Positions 1-9,212 are shown, numbered from the stretch's first letter. The stretch: DNA of 64,000 nt from Thermoplasmata archaeon (GCA_022750055.1 JAKIWL010000001.1:434001-498000), one strand, 5' to 3'. Program-made: numbers and translations. Notes: generated from the letters alone by a model not told the origin.

Positions 1-560
1 ACGCGGTCCTCCCCGATGCCGTAGTGTCGGTTCAACAGGTCGCGGTTCAGCTCTGACGGAACGAGGACGACCCGCGCCCGGGATAGCGCATTGCCCTCGA
101 GCCGCTTGAGGGTCCGGCGATCGAACCAGTGGCCGAGCTTCTCGCGGAACCCCGTCGGGGCCTCGCTGGGGTGACGGGTCTCCAGGCTCTGGAGGGCGAC
201 GTCGTGCACGATCATCGCGAAGACCGGGCGTCCGTTCGCCCGGTGGACCCACTCGAGGGCCCCCGCCTTCTCATCGTTCCCGACGATCAGGTCGACCTCG
301 GGGTCGAGCAGGTCGGAGGCGTTCCGCCCGATCGCGATGTCCCGTCCGTACGGCCGCCGCCCGGGCCCGGGGTCCGGGACGGGGATCGACGTGACCCCCT
401 TGACGTCGGGACGGGCCTGCAAATTCGAGGAGGGGAACAGGACGCGGACCGCATGGCCCCGCGCGACCAGGGCGGCCCCGAGCTCCCAGAGGGTCCGGCT
501 CGGCCCGGAGGTCGAGTCCTGGGGCGGTGCGGTGGCCAGAAAATCGATCCGCCAGCCCAT
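1..560 (-). CDS. Glycosyltransferase, GT-B fold, N-terminal part (cut by window edge)
   Basis: This minus-strand reading frame starts with ATG at 560 and runs open off the left edge, so only about 186 N-terminal residues are visible. It begins MGWRIDFLATAPPQDSTSGP, a beta strand followed by a loop, then LWELGAALVARGH and VRVLFPSS. This is the Rossmann pattern of GT4-type glycosyltransferases, in which the first domain binds the acceptor. Further on come DLIVGND, VFAMIVHDVAL and ARVVLVPSELNRDLL; the last resembles the strand before the interdomain linker. The nucleotide-sugar domain lies outside the window. It sits 45 nt behind the phosphodiesterase-like gene and is probably co-transcribed with it. 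The substrate cannot be told. Confidence 0.6.
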   Translation of the reverse strand, partial: MGWRIDFLATAPPQDSTSGPSRTLWELGAALVARGHAVRVLFPSSNLQARPDVKGVTSIPVPDPGPGRRPYGRDIAIGRNASDLLDPEVDLIVGNDEKAGALEWVHRANGRPVFAMIVHDVALQSLETRHPSEAPTGFREKLGHWFDRRTLKRLEGNALSRARVVLVPSELNRDLLNRHYGIGEDR

Positions 561-605
561 CGCGTTGGCTACGGGAGGCGGTACAAAGGGTTTCCCCGAA
601 AGGGT

Positions 606-2126
606 TCACGACGGGACGGTCGGAGCGGGTGTCGAGAACGCCGGGCCGAAGGAGTGCCCAGCCATCGCGGGCGGCGTCGGGTATCCCATCGTCTCGAGGA
701 CCGTGGGGGCGACGTCGAGCAGAGAGAACGGGCCGCCCCGCTGTCCCGGCGCGACCCCGTCGCCGGCGACGATGAGGATGCCGTCCATCCGGTGGACCCC
801 GCTTCCGTAGAAGTAGCTCGGCCGGTCGAGGAGCATCGGGTCCGGGTAGCTGAAGTCCATCCGAGGTTCGGTCGCGAGGCCGTCGATCCGTAGCAGGAGC
901 GCGGGGGCCTGGGCGAGGTTCTTGCCCTGGTAGATCTCGCTCGGCTCGAACACCTCGATCCGCGCCTCCTGGATGGCCTCGAGCTTCTGTCGAATCTCGG
1001 CGATCGCCTTCGCGGCCGCGTCCTCGCTCAGGTCCGGGTGGTAGCGGTTGATGTAGATCCCTTCGGGGATGGGATAGGAGAAAGCGACGGTCCGGTCCCA
1101 GTCGATGTTCTCGGCCATCGATTCGAAGCTCCCTTCGCCGGCGACGACCTTGCCGACCCAGGCCCGGCCCCGTCCGCCTCGAAGTCGGTCGGCGGCCGCG
1201 CGGACCAGGCGGCGGGTCACCCGGTATCGCTCCGAGGCGAGCAGCGCCCGGGCCGCGGCCCGCCGGTGCCAGCCGGCCTTCGGTCGCTTGAAGCGGAGGT
1301 AGCCTTCCTGGGCGAGCCAGCGGTTGGTGAAGAAGTCCGAGCGCGCGAGGCCGTGACCGTGGTCGCTGATGACGAACGTGAGCTCGGGTCCGCCGATCGA
1401 CCGGAACGCCTTTTCGATCTGCTCGCAGGTCCGGTCGACGGTCCTCCAGAACCGCTTGAGGTCCTCCCCGATCTCCTCGAACGGCCGCATCAGCTCGGCC
1501 CAGTGCTGGTGCTCGACCCGGTCGGTCTCGCGGAGCAGCGTGAACAGGAGCGACGGCCGGAAGCGATCGCACAGGATCTCCGCGTACCGCCCGTACTGCT
1601 CGATCGCCCGGGTGGCGAGGCCGATCCAGCGCTCTCGGTCGGAGTCCCGGTACGGCGGGAGCTCCGGGACGTGCGGTTCGTTGGTGAGGGTCTCGAGCTC
1701 GCCCCGCAGGTTCGCCGGGAAGGTAGGAGGTGAGTCCGAGAGCATGCCGGGGACGACGAACCCGTTGATCGCGTATCCGGCACGCACCGGGAAGTTGAGC
1801 ACGCCCACGGTGACGCCGTATCGGGAGAGCCGGTCCCACAGGGCCTCGGCGGGCCGGAACGTCTGCACGATACGGCTCTTTCCGGGACCGCCGTTCGGCT
1901 CGGTGAACCCGAAGACGCCCAGGGACCCGGGGTCCTGGCCGGTGGCGAAGCAGTACCAGGCCGGGATGGTCTTCGCCGGGTAGACGGAAACGAGAGGGGA
2001 TCGGAAGCCGCGTTCGGCCAGGCCCCGGAGGAACGGGAGTTCGCCCGCCTTGAACCACGGGTCGAGCAGGTCGAACGTCCCCCCGTCGAGACCCAGGATG
2101 AGAACGCGTCGGGAGGGGGTTGCCAT
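606..2126 (-). CDS. Alkaline phosphatase superfamily protein (type I phosphodiesterase/nucleotide pyrophosphatase family)
   Basis: This 506-residue protein has the metal-ligand pattern of the family. LGLDGGTFD near the N-terminus gives Asp14 and the presumed nucleophile Thr17. RETDRVEHQHW in the middle gives a D-x3-H pair, FVISDHGHGL gives the D-H pair, and a later His (YGSGVHRMDG) would complete two metal sites. No signal peptide or membrane helix is seen, so it is probably cytoplasmic. Related archaeal proteins cleave phosphate diesters or phosphonates, but the substrate cannot be read here. A glycosyltransferase follows 45 nt downstream, hinting at glycan or glycolipid turnover. Two AT-rich boxes upstream (2154-2160 and 2172-2179) fit an archaeal promoter close to this ATG. 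Confidence 0.8.
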   Translation of the reverse strand: MATPSRRVLILGLDGGTFDLLDPWFKAGELPFLRGLAERGFRSPLVSVYPAKTIPAWYCFATGQDPGSLGVFGFTEPNGGPGKSRIVQTFRPAEALWDRLSRYGVTVGVLNFPVRAGYAINGFVVPGMLSDSPPTFPANLRGELETLTNEPHVPELPPYRDSDRERWIGLATRAIEQYGRYAEILCDRFRPSLLFTLLRETDRVEHQHWAELMRPFEEIGEDLKRFWRTVDRTCEQIEKAFRSIGGPELTFVISDHGHGLARSDFFTNRWLAQEGYLRFKRPKAGWHRRAAARALLASERYRVTRRLVRAAADRLRGGRGRAWVGKVVAGEGSFESMAENIDWDRTVAFSYPIPEGIYINRYHPDLSEDAAAKAIAEIRQKLEAIQEARIEVFEPSEIYQGKNLAQAPALLLRIDGLATEPRMDFSYPDPMLLDRPSYFYGSGVHRMDGILIVAGDGVAPGQRGGPFSLLDVAPTVLETMGYPTPPAMAGHSFGPAFSTPAPTVPS

Positions 2127-2171
2127 GAGCGAGATCTCCCCTACCTCGACGGGGATTTTACCGGGGGCCCA

Positions 2172-2179
2172 CTATAAAT
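2172..2179 (-). promoter_or_regulatory. TATA box for the phosphodiesterase-like gene
   Basis: On the minus strand this reads ATTTATAG, a near-perfect archaeal TATA element in very GC-rich surroundings. It would place the start of transcription near 2149, with a short leader that holds a GGGGAG ribosome site before the ATG at 2126. A weaker box at 2154-2160 could drive an almost leaderless transcript instead. Confidence 0.55.
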
Positions 2180-2253
2180 CGTACGGTCCAAGCCTGCCGC
2201 CCCGGATCCTTCGGCGCGAACGGGCGTGGGCCGAGGCTCCCCTCGGGTCTGCA

Positions 2254-4158
2254 TCATACGAGCCGAATCGCCTCGAGGTTATACGGGACGCGCGACTCCA
2301 AATTGAACCGCTTGTGGAGCCCGGTGGCGAGGTCGAGAGCCTTCGACTCCTCCCCGTGGTTCAGCACGACGCGCTGGGGTCGCGGGTCGAGCGTCGCGAT
2401 GTAGTTCATCAGTTGGGCGCGGTCGGAATGGCCCGAGAACCCCTCGATCGTCGCGACCTCGAGCCGTACGGGGAAGGCGCCGTTGCGCCCGTTGTCGAGG
2501 AACGTCGCCTCGCTCAGCCCCCGCTGAAGACGCCGACCGAACGTGCCCTCGGCCTGGTAGCCCACGAACAGGATCCCGTTCTTCTCCTCCGGGGCCCAGG
2601 CCTTGAAGTACTCCATCACGGGGCCGCCGCTCATCATGCCCGACGTCGCGAGGATGATGCACGGTTCCTTGCTGTCGAGGACGCTGTAGCGCATCTGGGC
2701 CGAATCGACCCGATGGAAGATGTCCGATAGGAACGGATTGTCCCCTTGCTGGAAGATCTGGGTCCGCAGCTGGCTGTTGAGATACTCCGGATAGGCGGTG
2801 TGGATCGCCGTCGCCTCGAAGATCATGCCGTCGAGGTAGACGGGGACCTTCGGGATCGCGCCCTGGCGGATCCGCTCCTCGAGGACGAGCATGACCTCCT
2901 GGGACCGACCGACGGCGAAGACCGGTACGATGAGCTTCCCGCCCCGCTCTAGGACTTTCGAGGCGAGGTGGGTGAAGTCCTCCGTCGCCTGCTGGCGGCT
3001 CGGCTGGATGTCCCGGTAGCCCCCGTAGGTCGACTCGAGGATCAGAGTCTCGAGCCTGGGGAAGCGGTTGGCCGCGGGATTGAACAGCCAGCTTCGCTCG
3101 AACTTGATGTCCCCGGAATAGGCGAGGTTGTAGTCCCCGTCCCCGAGGTGGAAGTGGCAGATCGACGAGCCGAGGATGTGGCCGGCGTTGTGCATCGTCA
3201 GGCGCATGTCCGGGGCGATGTCCGTCGTCTCGCCCCATCGCAGCGGGATCGTCCGGGCCACGAGCTGGCGGACGTGGGAGGAATCGTACAGGCCCTTGCG
3301 GGCCTCTTGGTTCGTGACCTTGATCGCGTCCAGAAGCATGAGGGCCATCAGGTCGCGCGTCGGAGCGGTCGCGTAGATCGGCCCCGAGTAGCCGTACTTG
3401 AGCAGGACCGGGATGAGCCCGCAGTGGTCGAGGTGGGCGTGGGTCACCACCACCGCGTCGAGGGAATCGAGAGGCAGGAGTTCCGGTGCGTTGAAGAACG
3501 GCGTCCGATCCGAGCCGGGGTCGATGCCGCAGTCGATCAACACCTTCGAGTTCTGCGTCGCCAGGAGGTGGGCGCTCCGTCCGACCTCGCGGTACCCTCC
3601 GAGGGCGGTGTTGCGGGCCCAGATCTTCTCGGGCAGCCGATCTCGGGCGATCTTGATCCCGACCTTCTTCAGGAAAGCGCGTCGGTCGTCGTTGACGTTG
3701 CGGAGATGGATGCGGACCTCCTCGACGGTCTTCGACGGGATCGGGGGGGTCCGGACGACCGTCGGCACCCAACCGATCCGCCGCTTGAGCTCGTTCAACA
3801 CCGACCCTTGGCGGCCGATGGCCGCGCCGGGGTTGGCCGCCTCGATCGTGACCTCCCCGGTCTCTGGCTCGAAGAACAACGCCGAGATCTCCGCCTCCCG
3901 GGGGATCAGCTCCCGGATCGCGGCCTCGGCCTCCTTCGGGTCGATGAGGCTCGCCGGGTCCGTGCGCACCAGCACCCGGCGCCGAAGCCGCTGGGCGATC
4001 TGCCGGAGCAGGTCGCCCCCGGACAGGAACGCCTCGAGCTGCTTCGTGTAGAGGACGATGTGCGGACCCTCGAGCTCGATGTCGGTGACCTCGACGGTGT
4101 CCGGCAGTACCTCTCGGAGAGCCTGCCGTGTTTGCTCGACGAGCGAATCGAAACTCAT
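2254..4158 (-). CDS. aCPSF1 / FttA: KH-domain beta-CASP ribonuclease, transcription termination factor
   Basis: The 634-residue protein has the full aCPSF1 layout. Two N-terminal KH domains come first, with the GxxG-like loop AAIGRQGS near residue 115. A metallo-beta-lactamase core follows, with THAHLDHCG (zinc HxHxDH motif), DCGIDPG and the later SGDIKF, and then the beta-CASP domain with ESTYGGY, PVFAVGRSQE and a C-terminal FSGHSDRAQL. In other archaea this factor cuts RNA behind RNA polymerase and ends transcription, and the family is nearly universal in archaea. Length and all motifs are intact, so I expect an active enzyme. The proteasome beta gene lies 61 nt upstream on the same strand and they may share a transcript. 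Confidence 0.95.
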   Translation of the reverse strand: MSFDSLVEQTRQALREVLPDTVEVTDIELEGPHIVLYTKQLEAFLSGGDLLRQIAQRLRRRVLVRTDPASLIDPKEAEAAIRELIPREAEISALFFEPETGEVTIEAANPGAAIGRQGSVLNELKRRIGWVPTVVRTPPIPSKTVEEVRIHLRNVNDDRRAFLKKVGIKIARDRLPEKIWARNTALGGYREVGRSAHLLATQNSKVLIDCGIDPGSDRTPFFNAPELLPLDSLDAVVVTHAHLDHCGLIPVLLKYGYSGPIYATAPTRDLMALMLLDAIKVTNQEARKGLYDSSHVRQLVARTIPLRWGETTDIAPDMRLTMHNAGHILGSSICHFHLGDGDYNLAYSGDIKFERSWLFNPAANRFPRLETLILESTYGGYRDIQPSRQQATEDFTHLASKVLERGGKLIVPVFAVGRSQEVMLVLEERIRQGAIPKVPVYLDGMIFEATAIHTAYPEYLNSQLRTQIFQQGDNPFLSDIFHRVDSAQMRYSVLDSKEPCIILATSGMMSGGPVMEYFKAWAPEEKNGILFVGYQAEGTFGRRLQRGLSEATFLDNGRNGAFPVRLEVATIEGFSGHSDRAQLMNYIATLDPRPQRVVLNHGEESKALDLATGLHKRFNLESRVPYNLEAIRLV

Positions 4159-4219
4159 TCTGGGTTCGTATGGAACCGGTTGGCGAAGGAAGGGGTTGTC
4201 CCGGAGGACAGGGAGGGGA

Positions 4220-4900
4220 CTAGGCGAGCACGGGCGGCAGAGGGATCTTGAGGGCCTTCAGACGCTTGTTGATCTCCTCTTCGGAGAACTCACGGTATTC
4301 GCGGGAGGTGATCGTGTGGATCGTGTAGCCGTCGCCGCTCGCGCTGTCGCGTTTCATCGCAACGGTCAGGCCCCGGATCGCGAGGTCGACGCCGTCGGAG
4401 ACGTTCAGGTCGCGCGAGTAGCCCTCTTCGAGGAGGCCGTAGGCGAAGGTCGAGCCGCTGCCCACCGAGACGTATCGGTCCTCGATCGAGCCGCCCGCCG
4501 GATCGACGGAGAAGACGTGGCCGCCCGCCGAGTCGACGCCGCCCAGGATCAACCAGGCGTAGTACGGGAACATCCGGTTCCCGCTCAAGATGTTCGCGAG
4601 GAGGGTGGCGGCGCCTTCGGCCGAGAGCGGGGCGCTGCGGCGGAGCCGGTAGAGCGAGACCTCCGCGCGCAGGTAGCGGGCGAGGAGTTGCGCGTCGCCG
4701 ACGAGGCCGGCGACGGTCATCCCGATGTTCTGGTCGATCTTGAACAGCTTCTGGGTCGACTTGTTCGCGATGAGGTTGCCCGCGGTCGCACGCCGCTCGG
4801 TCGCGAGGACCACCCCGTCCTTCAGGACCATGCCGATCGTGGTCGTTCCCTTCAGGAGCTTCTCTTCGCTAAAGGCGGGGTTGGATTGCATCAGTGCCAC
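4220..4900 (-). CDS. psmB: Archaeal 20S proteasome beta subunit
   Basis: The 226-residue precursor has a short propeptide ending KG and then TTTIG, so autocleavage would expose the catalytic N-terminal threonine. Other family marks are the Lys of LATERRAT, GLVGDAQ, and the C-terminal GSGSTFAYGLLEEGY with the Asp and Ser that assist catalysis. The translation start is GTG at 4900; an in-frame ATG at 4891 is an alternative that only shortens the propeptide by three residues. A strong TATA element at 4941-4949 lies behind it. The alpha subunit is not in the window. It would form the inner rings of the protein-degrading chamber in the cytoplasm. Confidence 0.96.
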   Translation of the reverse strand: MALMQSNPAFSEEKLLKGTTTIGMVLKDGVVLATERRATAGNLIANKSTQKLFKIDQNIGMTVAGLVGDAQLLARYLRAEVSLYRLRRSAPLSAEGAATLLANILSGNRMFPYYAWLILGGVDSAGGHVFSVDPAGGSIEDRYVSVGSGSTFAYGLLEEGYSRDLNVSDGVDLAIRGLTVAMKRDSASGDGYTIHTITSREYREFSEEEINKRLKALKIPLPPVLA

Positions 4901-4940
4901 CGACCGGCTTCGGAAAACCGAGGCTCCCGACTTGGCCTGG

Positions 4941-4949
4941 CTATATAAC
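4941..4949 (-). promoter_or_regulatory. TATA box for psmB
   Basis: The minus strand reads GTTATATAG here. It predicts transcription from about 4919, a leader of roughly 19 nt before the GTG at 4900. It is the most AT-rich spot in the 192-nt divergent gap between psmB and sdhA. Confidence 0.65.
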
Positions 4950-5056
4950 TCCTGTCCGGAGCAGTTACCGACGATTCAGCAGAAGGGCTCCGAAGGGGTC
5001 CCATCGACGCGAAACCGCCCTGCGGAAGCGCTCGGACCAGCCCACCAGACCGAACC

Positions 5057-5065
5057 GCTTAAACT
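5057..5065 (+). promoter_or_regulatory. TATA box for the sdh operon
   Basis: GCTTAAACT lies about 32 nt before the sdhA ATG at 5093, predicting a leader of only a few bases. No ribosome site is seen in front of the ATG, which fits near-leaderless translation. Confidence 0.6.
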
Positions 5066-5092
5066 TGGGCCGGCCTCGTTCGCGGCCGGACC

Positions 5093-6766
5093 ATGGAACG
5101 TCATGACGTCCTAGTGGTGGGGGCCGGGCTCGCGGGACAGCGTGCCGCGCTCGCCGCGATCCAGGCGGGTCGGGACGTGGCCATCCTGTCGAAGCTCCAC
5201 CCGCTGCGTTCCCACTCCGGCGCCGCGCAGGGCGGGATCAACGCCGCCCTGGGCGCCGAGGACTCCGTCGACACCCACATCTACGATACGGTGAAGGGCT
5301 CCGACTATCTCGGGGACCAGGACGCGATCGAGTTCTTCTGCAAGGAGGCCGGCCCGACGGTCGTCGAGATGGAGCATTTCGGCACGATCTTCAGTCGGGG
5401 CGACGACGGGAGCCTCGCCCGGCGGGCGTTCGGCGGGGCGGGGTTTCCCCGGACGATCTACGCGGCGGACCGGACCGGGCTTGCGCTTCTTCAGGCCCTG
5501 TACGAACGGATCGGGACGGAGTCGTTCACGCTCTATGAGGAATGGGACCTCACCTCGATCGTGGTTCGGGAGGGCCGCTGCCAGGGCGTCATCGCGTTCA
5601 ACCGACTCTCCGGCTCCTTCGAGCCGATCGCCGCCAAGTCGGTCGTGATCGCGACCGGTCCGGCCGGGCGCGTCTACGGGCGGACGACCAACGCCCACAC
5701 GTGTACGGGGGATGGCATCGCCGCCGCGTACCGCGCCGGAGCCGCCCTGAAGGACATGGAGTTCGTGCAGTTCCACCCGACGGCTCTGCTCGAATCGTCG
5801 ATCCTGATCACCGAGGGCGCGCGGGGAGAGGGCGGGATCCTCAAGAATGGCAAGGGGGAGCGGTTCATGAGCCGCTACGCTCCCCACGTCCTCGACCTCG
5901 CCTCGCGCGATGTGGTCAGCCGGGCGATCTGGACCGAGGTCGAGGAGGGTCGGGGCTTTCCGGGCGGGTACGTTCACCTGGAGCTGATGCACCTCGGCCA
6001 GGAGAAGATCGAGACGCGGCTCGAGGAGATCTGCGATTTCTCCCGGAAGTTCGCCGGGGTCGACCCGGTCACGGAGCCGATCCCCGTCATGCCGGCCCAG
6101 CACTACATAATGGGCGGAATCGGCACCAATCTCCGCGGGGAGACCAACATCAAGGGCCTCTTCGCCGCGGGGGAGGCGGCGTGCGTCTCGATCCACGGGG
6201 CGAACCGCCTGGGCGGGAACTCGCTCCTGGAGACGCTCGTCTTCGGCAAGCAGGCCGGGATCGCTGCCGCGGAGTACGCGAAGGTCGCCCCGGCCTCTAC
6301 CTTGAGGGAGTCGGAGGCCGAGCCCGACGCAGCGAGGGTGAAGGCGATGTCGAACCGGGCGGAGGGGGAGGAACCCCAGCGCCTTCGGATGGAGATGCAG
6401 AACGTCATGGACACCCAGGTCGGGATCTACCGGGCCTTTTCCGCCCTAGCGAATGCGCTCCGCGCCATCCGAGCGCTCCAGGCCCGCTTCGAGAAGGTCC
6501 GGATCGTGGACCCGTCGAGCACCTTCAACCTCAACCTGACCGACGCCCTGGAGACCGGCCACATGCTCGACCTCGCGGAGACGATCATCGTCGGGGCGAT
6601 CGCCCGGACGGAGAGCCGGGGCGCGCACGCTCGAACGGACTATCCGAAGCGGGACGACGCCCACTGGATGCGCCACACGCTAGCGACCTACTCCCATGAG
6701 GGGCCGAAGCTCTCCTACGCTCCCGTGGCCTACACCCGCTGGGAGCCGAAGGAACGGGTGTACTGA
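5093..6766 (+). CDS. sdhA: Succinate dehydrogenase / fumarate reductase flavoprotein subunit
   Basis: The 557-residue protein starts with the FAD dinucleotide motif [13 protein letters not shown]. It carries [10 protein letters not shown], in which His41 is the expected site of covalent FAD. The substrate-site motifs [15 protein letters not shown] and RDVVSRAI are all present, as is the second FAD motif [13 protein letters not shown]. The catalytic His and Arg residues therefore look intact. It oxidises succinate to fumarate or runs the reverse reaction, passing electrons to SdhB. It opens an operon with sdhB and sdhE; the stop codon shares one base with the sdhB start (TGATG). Length matches the family. 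Confidence 0.96.
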   Translation: MERHDVLVVGAGLAGQRAALAAIQAGRDVAILSKLHPLRSHSGAAQGGINAALGAEDSVDTHIYDTVKGSDYLGDQDAIEFFCKEAGPTVVEMEHFGTIFSRGDDGSLARRAFGGAGFPRTIYAADRTGLALLQALYERIGTESFTLYEEWDLTSIVVREGRCQGVIAFNRLSGSFEPIAAKSVVIATGPAGRVYGRTTNAHTCTGDGIAAAYRAGAALKDMEFVQFHPTALLESSILITEGARGEGGILKNGKGERFMSRYAPHVLDLASRDVVSRAIWTEVEEGRGFPGGYVHLELMHLGQEKIETRLEEICDFSRKFAGVDPVTEPIPVMPAQHYIMGGIGTNLRGETNIKGLFAAGEAACVSIHGANRLGGNSLLETLVFGKQAGIAAAEYAKVAPASTLRESEAEPDAARVKAMSNRAEGEEPQRLRMEMQNVMDTQVGIYRAFSALANALRAIRALQARFEKVRIVDPSSTFNLNLTDALETGHMLDLAETIIVGAIARTESRGAHARTDYPKRDDAHWMRHTLATYSHEGPKLSYAPVAYTRWEPKERVY

Positions 6767-7734
6767 TGGCGGCTGCCACGATCGACGCCCCGTTCGAGGT
6801 CTATCGGTTCGACCCGGCGAAGGATCCCAGCCCCCGCTACCAGCGCTACTCGCTCTCGCTTCCGCCGCATACGCCGGTGCTCACGGCGCTGTTGAAGATC
6901 CGAGCGGAGCTCGACCCGTCGCTCACCCTGCGCTACTCCTGCCGGAGCGCGATCTGCGGGTCGTGCGCCATGCTCGTCAACTCCAAGAGCCGGCTCGCCT
7001 GCCAGACCCAGATCGGCCCCGAGATCGCCCGGCACGGCCGGATCGTCGTGGACCCGATGCGTAACCTCCCCGTCCTGCGCGACCTCGTCACGGAGATGCG
7101 GCCGTTCTGGTCGAACTACCGACGGATCGAACCGCACCTGATCGTCGACCCCGAGCGCCCGATGCCGGTCGATAAACCCACGACGATGACGCCAGAGCAG
7201 GTCGCGCGGTTCGAAGAGACCCCGCGCTGTATCGCGTGCGCCGCGTGCTACTCCGCGTGCCCCGCCGTCGAGGCCGACCCGGCGTTCCCCGGGCCTATGG
7301 CGCTCGCCAAGCTCTACCGGTTCGTCGTGGACCCGCGGGACGCCGCGACGAAGCAACGTCTCGTGAAGATCCAGCCGGGGGGCCTGTGGCTCTGCCTGCG
7401 CTGCCACCTCTGCACGGAGGCCTGCCCGAAAGGGGTCCGCCCTTCGGAGCGGATCATGGACCTGAAGGAGCTCGCCCTCCAGGCCCAGGGTGCGACCGAG
7501 GCCGGCTCCCGCCACGCGCTCGCCTTTAAGGACAACATCCGGGAGCGGGGGATCCTCAACGAGCTGCGCCTCGTCCGACAGACCTCCGGGTACGGCGGGA
7601 TCCTCGCCCAGCTCCCGCAAGGGATCCGCCTGGTCCGCAAGAAGCCCGAGATCCGAAAGACGCCGAAGGAGATCCAGGGCCGGGAGGAGGTCGAGAAGCT
7701 CTACGAGATCCTCGACCCCGAGGAGCACTCGTGA
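6766..7734 (+). CDS. sdhB: Succinate dehydrogenase / fumarate reductase iron-sulfur subunit, with two CxxCxxCxxxC clusters
   Basis: The 322-residue protein has an N-terminal [2Fe-2S] ferredoxin domain (SCRSAICGSCAM, then a Cys in LACQTQ) and a C-terminal ferredoxin domain. The latter contains CIACAACYSACP and CLRCHLCTEACP. In classical SdhB the second of these has three cysteines and holds a [3Fe-4S] centre; here there are four, so a second [4Fe-4S] cluster is predicted, as in archaeal type-E enzymes. The C-terminal stretch is long (322 residues against about 240 in bacteria), as in the TfrB/SdhB group. It links SdhA to the SdhE-like protein, whose GTG start overlaps its stop codon. Confidence 0.94.
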   Translation: MAAATIDAPFEVYRFDPAKDPSPRYQRYSLSLPPHTPVLTALLKIRAELDPSLTLRYSCRSAICGSCAMLVNSKSRLACQTQIGPEIARHGRIVVDPMRNLPVLRDLVTEMRPFWSNYRRIEPHLIVDPERPMPVDKPTTMTPEQVARFEETPRCIACAACYSACPAVEADPAFPGPMALAKLYRFVVDPRDAATKQRLVKIQPGGLWLCLRCHLCTEACPKGVRPSERIMDLKELALQAQGATEAGSRHALAFKDNIRERGILNELRLVRQTSGYGGILAQLPQGIRLVRKKPEIRKTPKEIQGREEVEKLYEILDPEEHS

Positions 7735-8618
7735 GGCTCGCCTACTACCCCGGATGCGTCGCCCAGGAGTCCGGCAAGGAGCTCGACCTCGCGACCCGCT
7801 GGGTGGCGAAGAAGGTCGGGATCGAGCTCGTGGAGTTCCCTAATTTCTCCTGCTGCGGTTCCGGGTTCATCGACGAGGCGAATCCGACGCTCAACGTCGC
7901 GCTCAACGCCCGCAACCTCGCCATCGCCGAGAAGGCGGGCCTCGACGTCCTCACGGTCTGCTCGACCTGCCAGGGCATGCTCGCGCTGGCCAATTCTCGG
8001 TACACCGAGCCGAAGATCCGCGAGCGGGTCGAGGGGGCCCTCGCCCAGATCGGAATGACCTACTCGGGCCGGACCCACGTCACGCACCTTCTCCAGGTCC
8101 TGACCGACGAGATCGGCGCCGAGGCGATCCGTCGCCAGGTCGTGCGGCCGCTCACCGGCCTGAAGGTCGGGGCGTTCTACGGCTGCCATCTGTTGAGACC
8201 GGCCGATCGGCTGCGCTCGGAGAGCGCCGAGGAGCCCCACAGCTTCGAGGACCTCATCAGCGCGCTCGGCGCGACCCCCGTGTTCTATCGCGGGCGGGTG
8301 ATGTGCTGCGGGTTCCCGATCCTCTTCGTCAAGGAGCCGACCGCCAACCGCATCGCGGCCCGCCAGATCGAGGACGCGAAATCCCACGGGGCGGACGCGA
8401 TGGCCACCCCCTGCCCGCTGTGCCACATCTCCCTCGACGCCTATCAGAACAAGGCCGAGCACGAGCTCGGCCACGCCCTCGACATGCCGGTCTTTCACCT
8501 CCCCCAGCTCGTTGGCCTGGCGCTCGGCGCGACCGCCGAGGAGCTCGGACTGCCGAGGCATCTCGTCTCCACCGACTCGGCGCTCCGCAAGATCGGTGGC
8601 GTCGCGGTGCCCGCCTGA
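7731..8618 (+). CDS. SdhE / HdrB-like CCG-domain protein (third subunit of the sdh operon)
   Basis: The 295-residue protein has two CCG-type cysteine motifs. One is built from YYPGC, SCCGSGF and CSTCQG, the other from FYGCH, MCCGFP and TPCPLCH. Such motifs bind a non-cubane [4Fe-4S] centre in heterodisulfide reductase HdrB and are the mark of type-E succinate dehydrogenases. No transmembrane helix is visible, so membrane contact, if any, would be through amphipathic helices. The GTG start overlaps the sdhB stop (GTGA). The acceptor could be a quinone or a thiol/disulfide couple; sequence alone does not decide. No SdhC/SdhD membrane anchor genes follow. Confidence 0.88.
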   Translation: MRLAYYPGCVAQESGKELDLATRWVAKKVGIELVEFPNFSCCGSGFIDEANPTLNVALNARNLAIAEKAGLDVLTVCSTCQGMLALANSRYTEPKIRERVEGALAQIGMTYSGRTHVTHLLQVLTDEIGAEAIRRQVVRPLTGLKVGAFYGCHLLRPADRLRSESAEEPHSFEDLISALGATPVFYRGRVMCCGFPILFVKEPTANRIAARQIEDAKSHGADAMATPCPLCHISLDAYQNKAEHELGHALDMPVFHLPQLVGLALGATAEELGLPRHLVSTDSALRKIGGVAVPA

Positions 8619-8704
8619 CGATCCCGCCGCGTGCGACCGCAGCGGCGCGCTCCGTCTTCGGGCGCGCGGTCCAGGATCGATCCGGGCTCTCCGGGACCCG
8701 GGGT

Positions 8705-8983
8705 CTAGCGCTCGGACCGAGGGCCCGTGAGGATTCGAGCTCCCTCGCCCTGGGTCACGTAGACGTGCAGCCGGTCGCAGACGCCGCGGAAGTACGCCGG
8801 GCCGGTCCCGGGATGGGCGCCAGGCAGGGCCTCGATGAGCTGTGCGTCGGAGAGAGCGGGGTCGACCTTCGGCGTGAACATGCAACGGAAGACGAGGAAT
8901 CGCGATCCTTCGACATCGATGCGGTCGGTGAGCGCCGCGCCGCAGAACGGACAGGAGAGCGTCGGGTTGGCCGGGTCGGACAT
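8705..8983 (-). CDS. Small zinc-ribbon protein of unknown function
   Basis: This is a 92-residue protein starting at ATG 8983. It carries a CPFCGAAL knuckle near residue 11 and further cysteines in FRCMF and RGVCDRL, which could complete a metal site. The start is chosen because it follows the upstream RHH gene by 10 nt; a longer frame exists but its N-terminus has no coding character. The middle (SDAQLIEALPGAHPGTG) and the end (VYVTQGEGARILTG) match nothing I can name. It faces sdhE tail to tail across an 86-nt gap in which I see no gene. Confidence 0.6.
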   Translation of the reverse strand: MSDPANPTLSCPFCGAALTDRIDVEGSRFLVFRCMFTPKVDPALSDAQLIEALPGAHPGTGPAYFRGVCDRLHVYVTQGEGARILTGPRSER

Positions 8984-8993
8984 GGGCGACCCG

Positions 8994-9212
8994 TCAGTCG
9001 ATGTAGCCGAGGGAACGCAGTCGATCGCGGATCCGCTGCTCGTCCTCCTCGCTGAAGGGGACGTCGGAGGGCCGCTCGAGCAGGCGCGCAAGAACGTAGC
9101 CCACGAACGCGTCGACCGACGCAAACCCGCTCCCCTGGATGCGCCGCTCGATATCGGCCGCCACTTCCTCGGGGATGTGCAGCGGCCGTTCCGAGGGGGC
9201 GGGAGTGGTCAT
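8994..9212 (-). CDS. Small ribbon-helix-helix-like (CopG-type) protein
   Basis: A 72-residue protein. After a short lead, LHIPEEVAADIERRIQ and FASVDAFVGYVLARLL read as the beta strand and two helices of a ribbon-helix-helix fold, followed by an acidic-basic tail (EEDEQRIRDRL). Such proteins usually bind DNA as dimers or, as here with a weak first strand, regulate a neighbour. It lies 10 nt before the zinc-ribbon gene, so the pair is probably one transcript. The function is not known and the fold call is by pattern only. Confidence 0.6.
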   Translation of the reverse strand: MTTPAPSERPLHIPEEVAADIERRIQGSGFASVDAFVGYVLARLLERPSDVPFSEEDEQRIRDRLRSLGYID

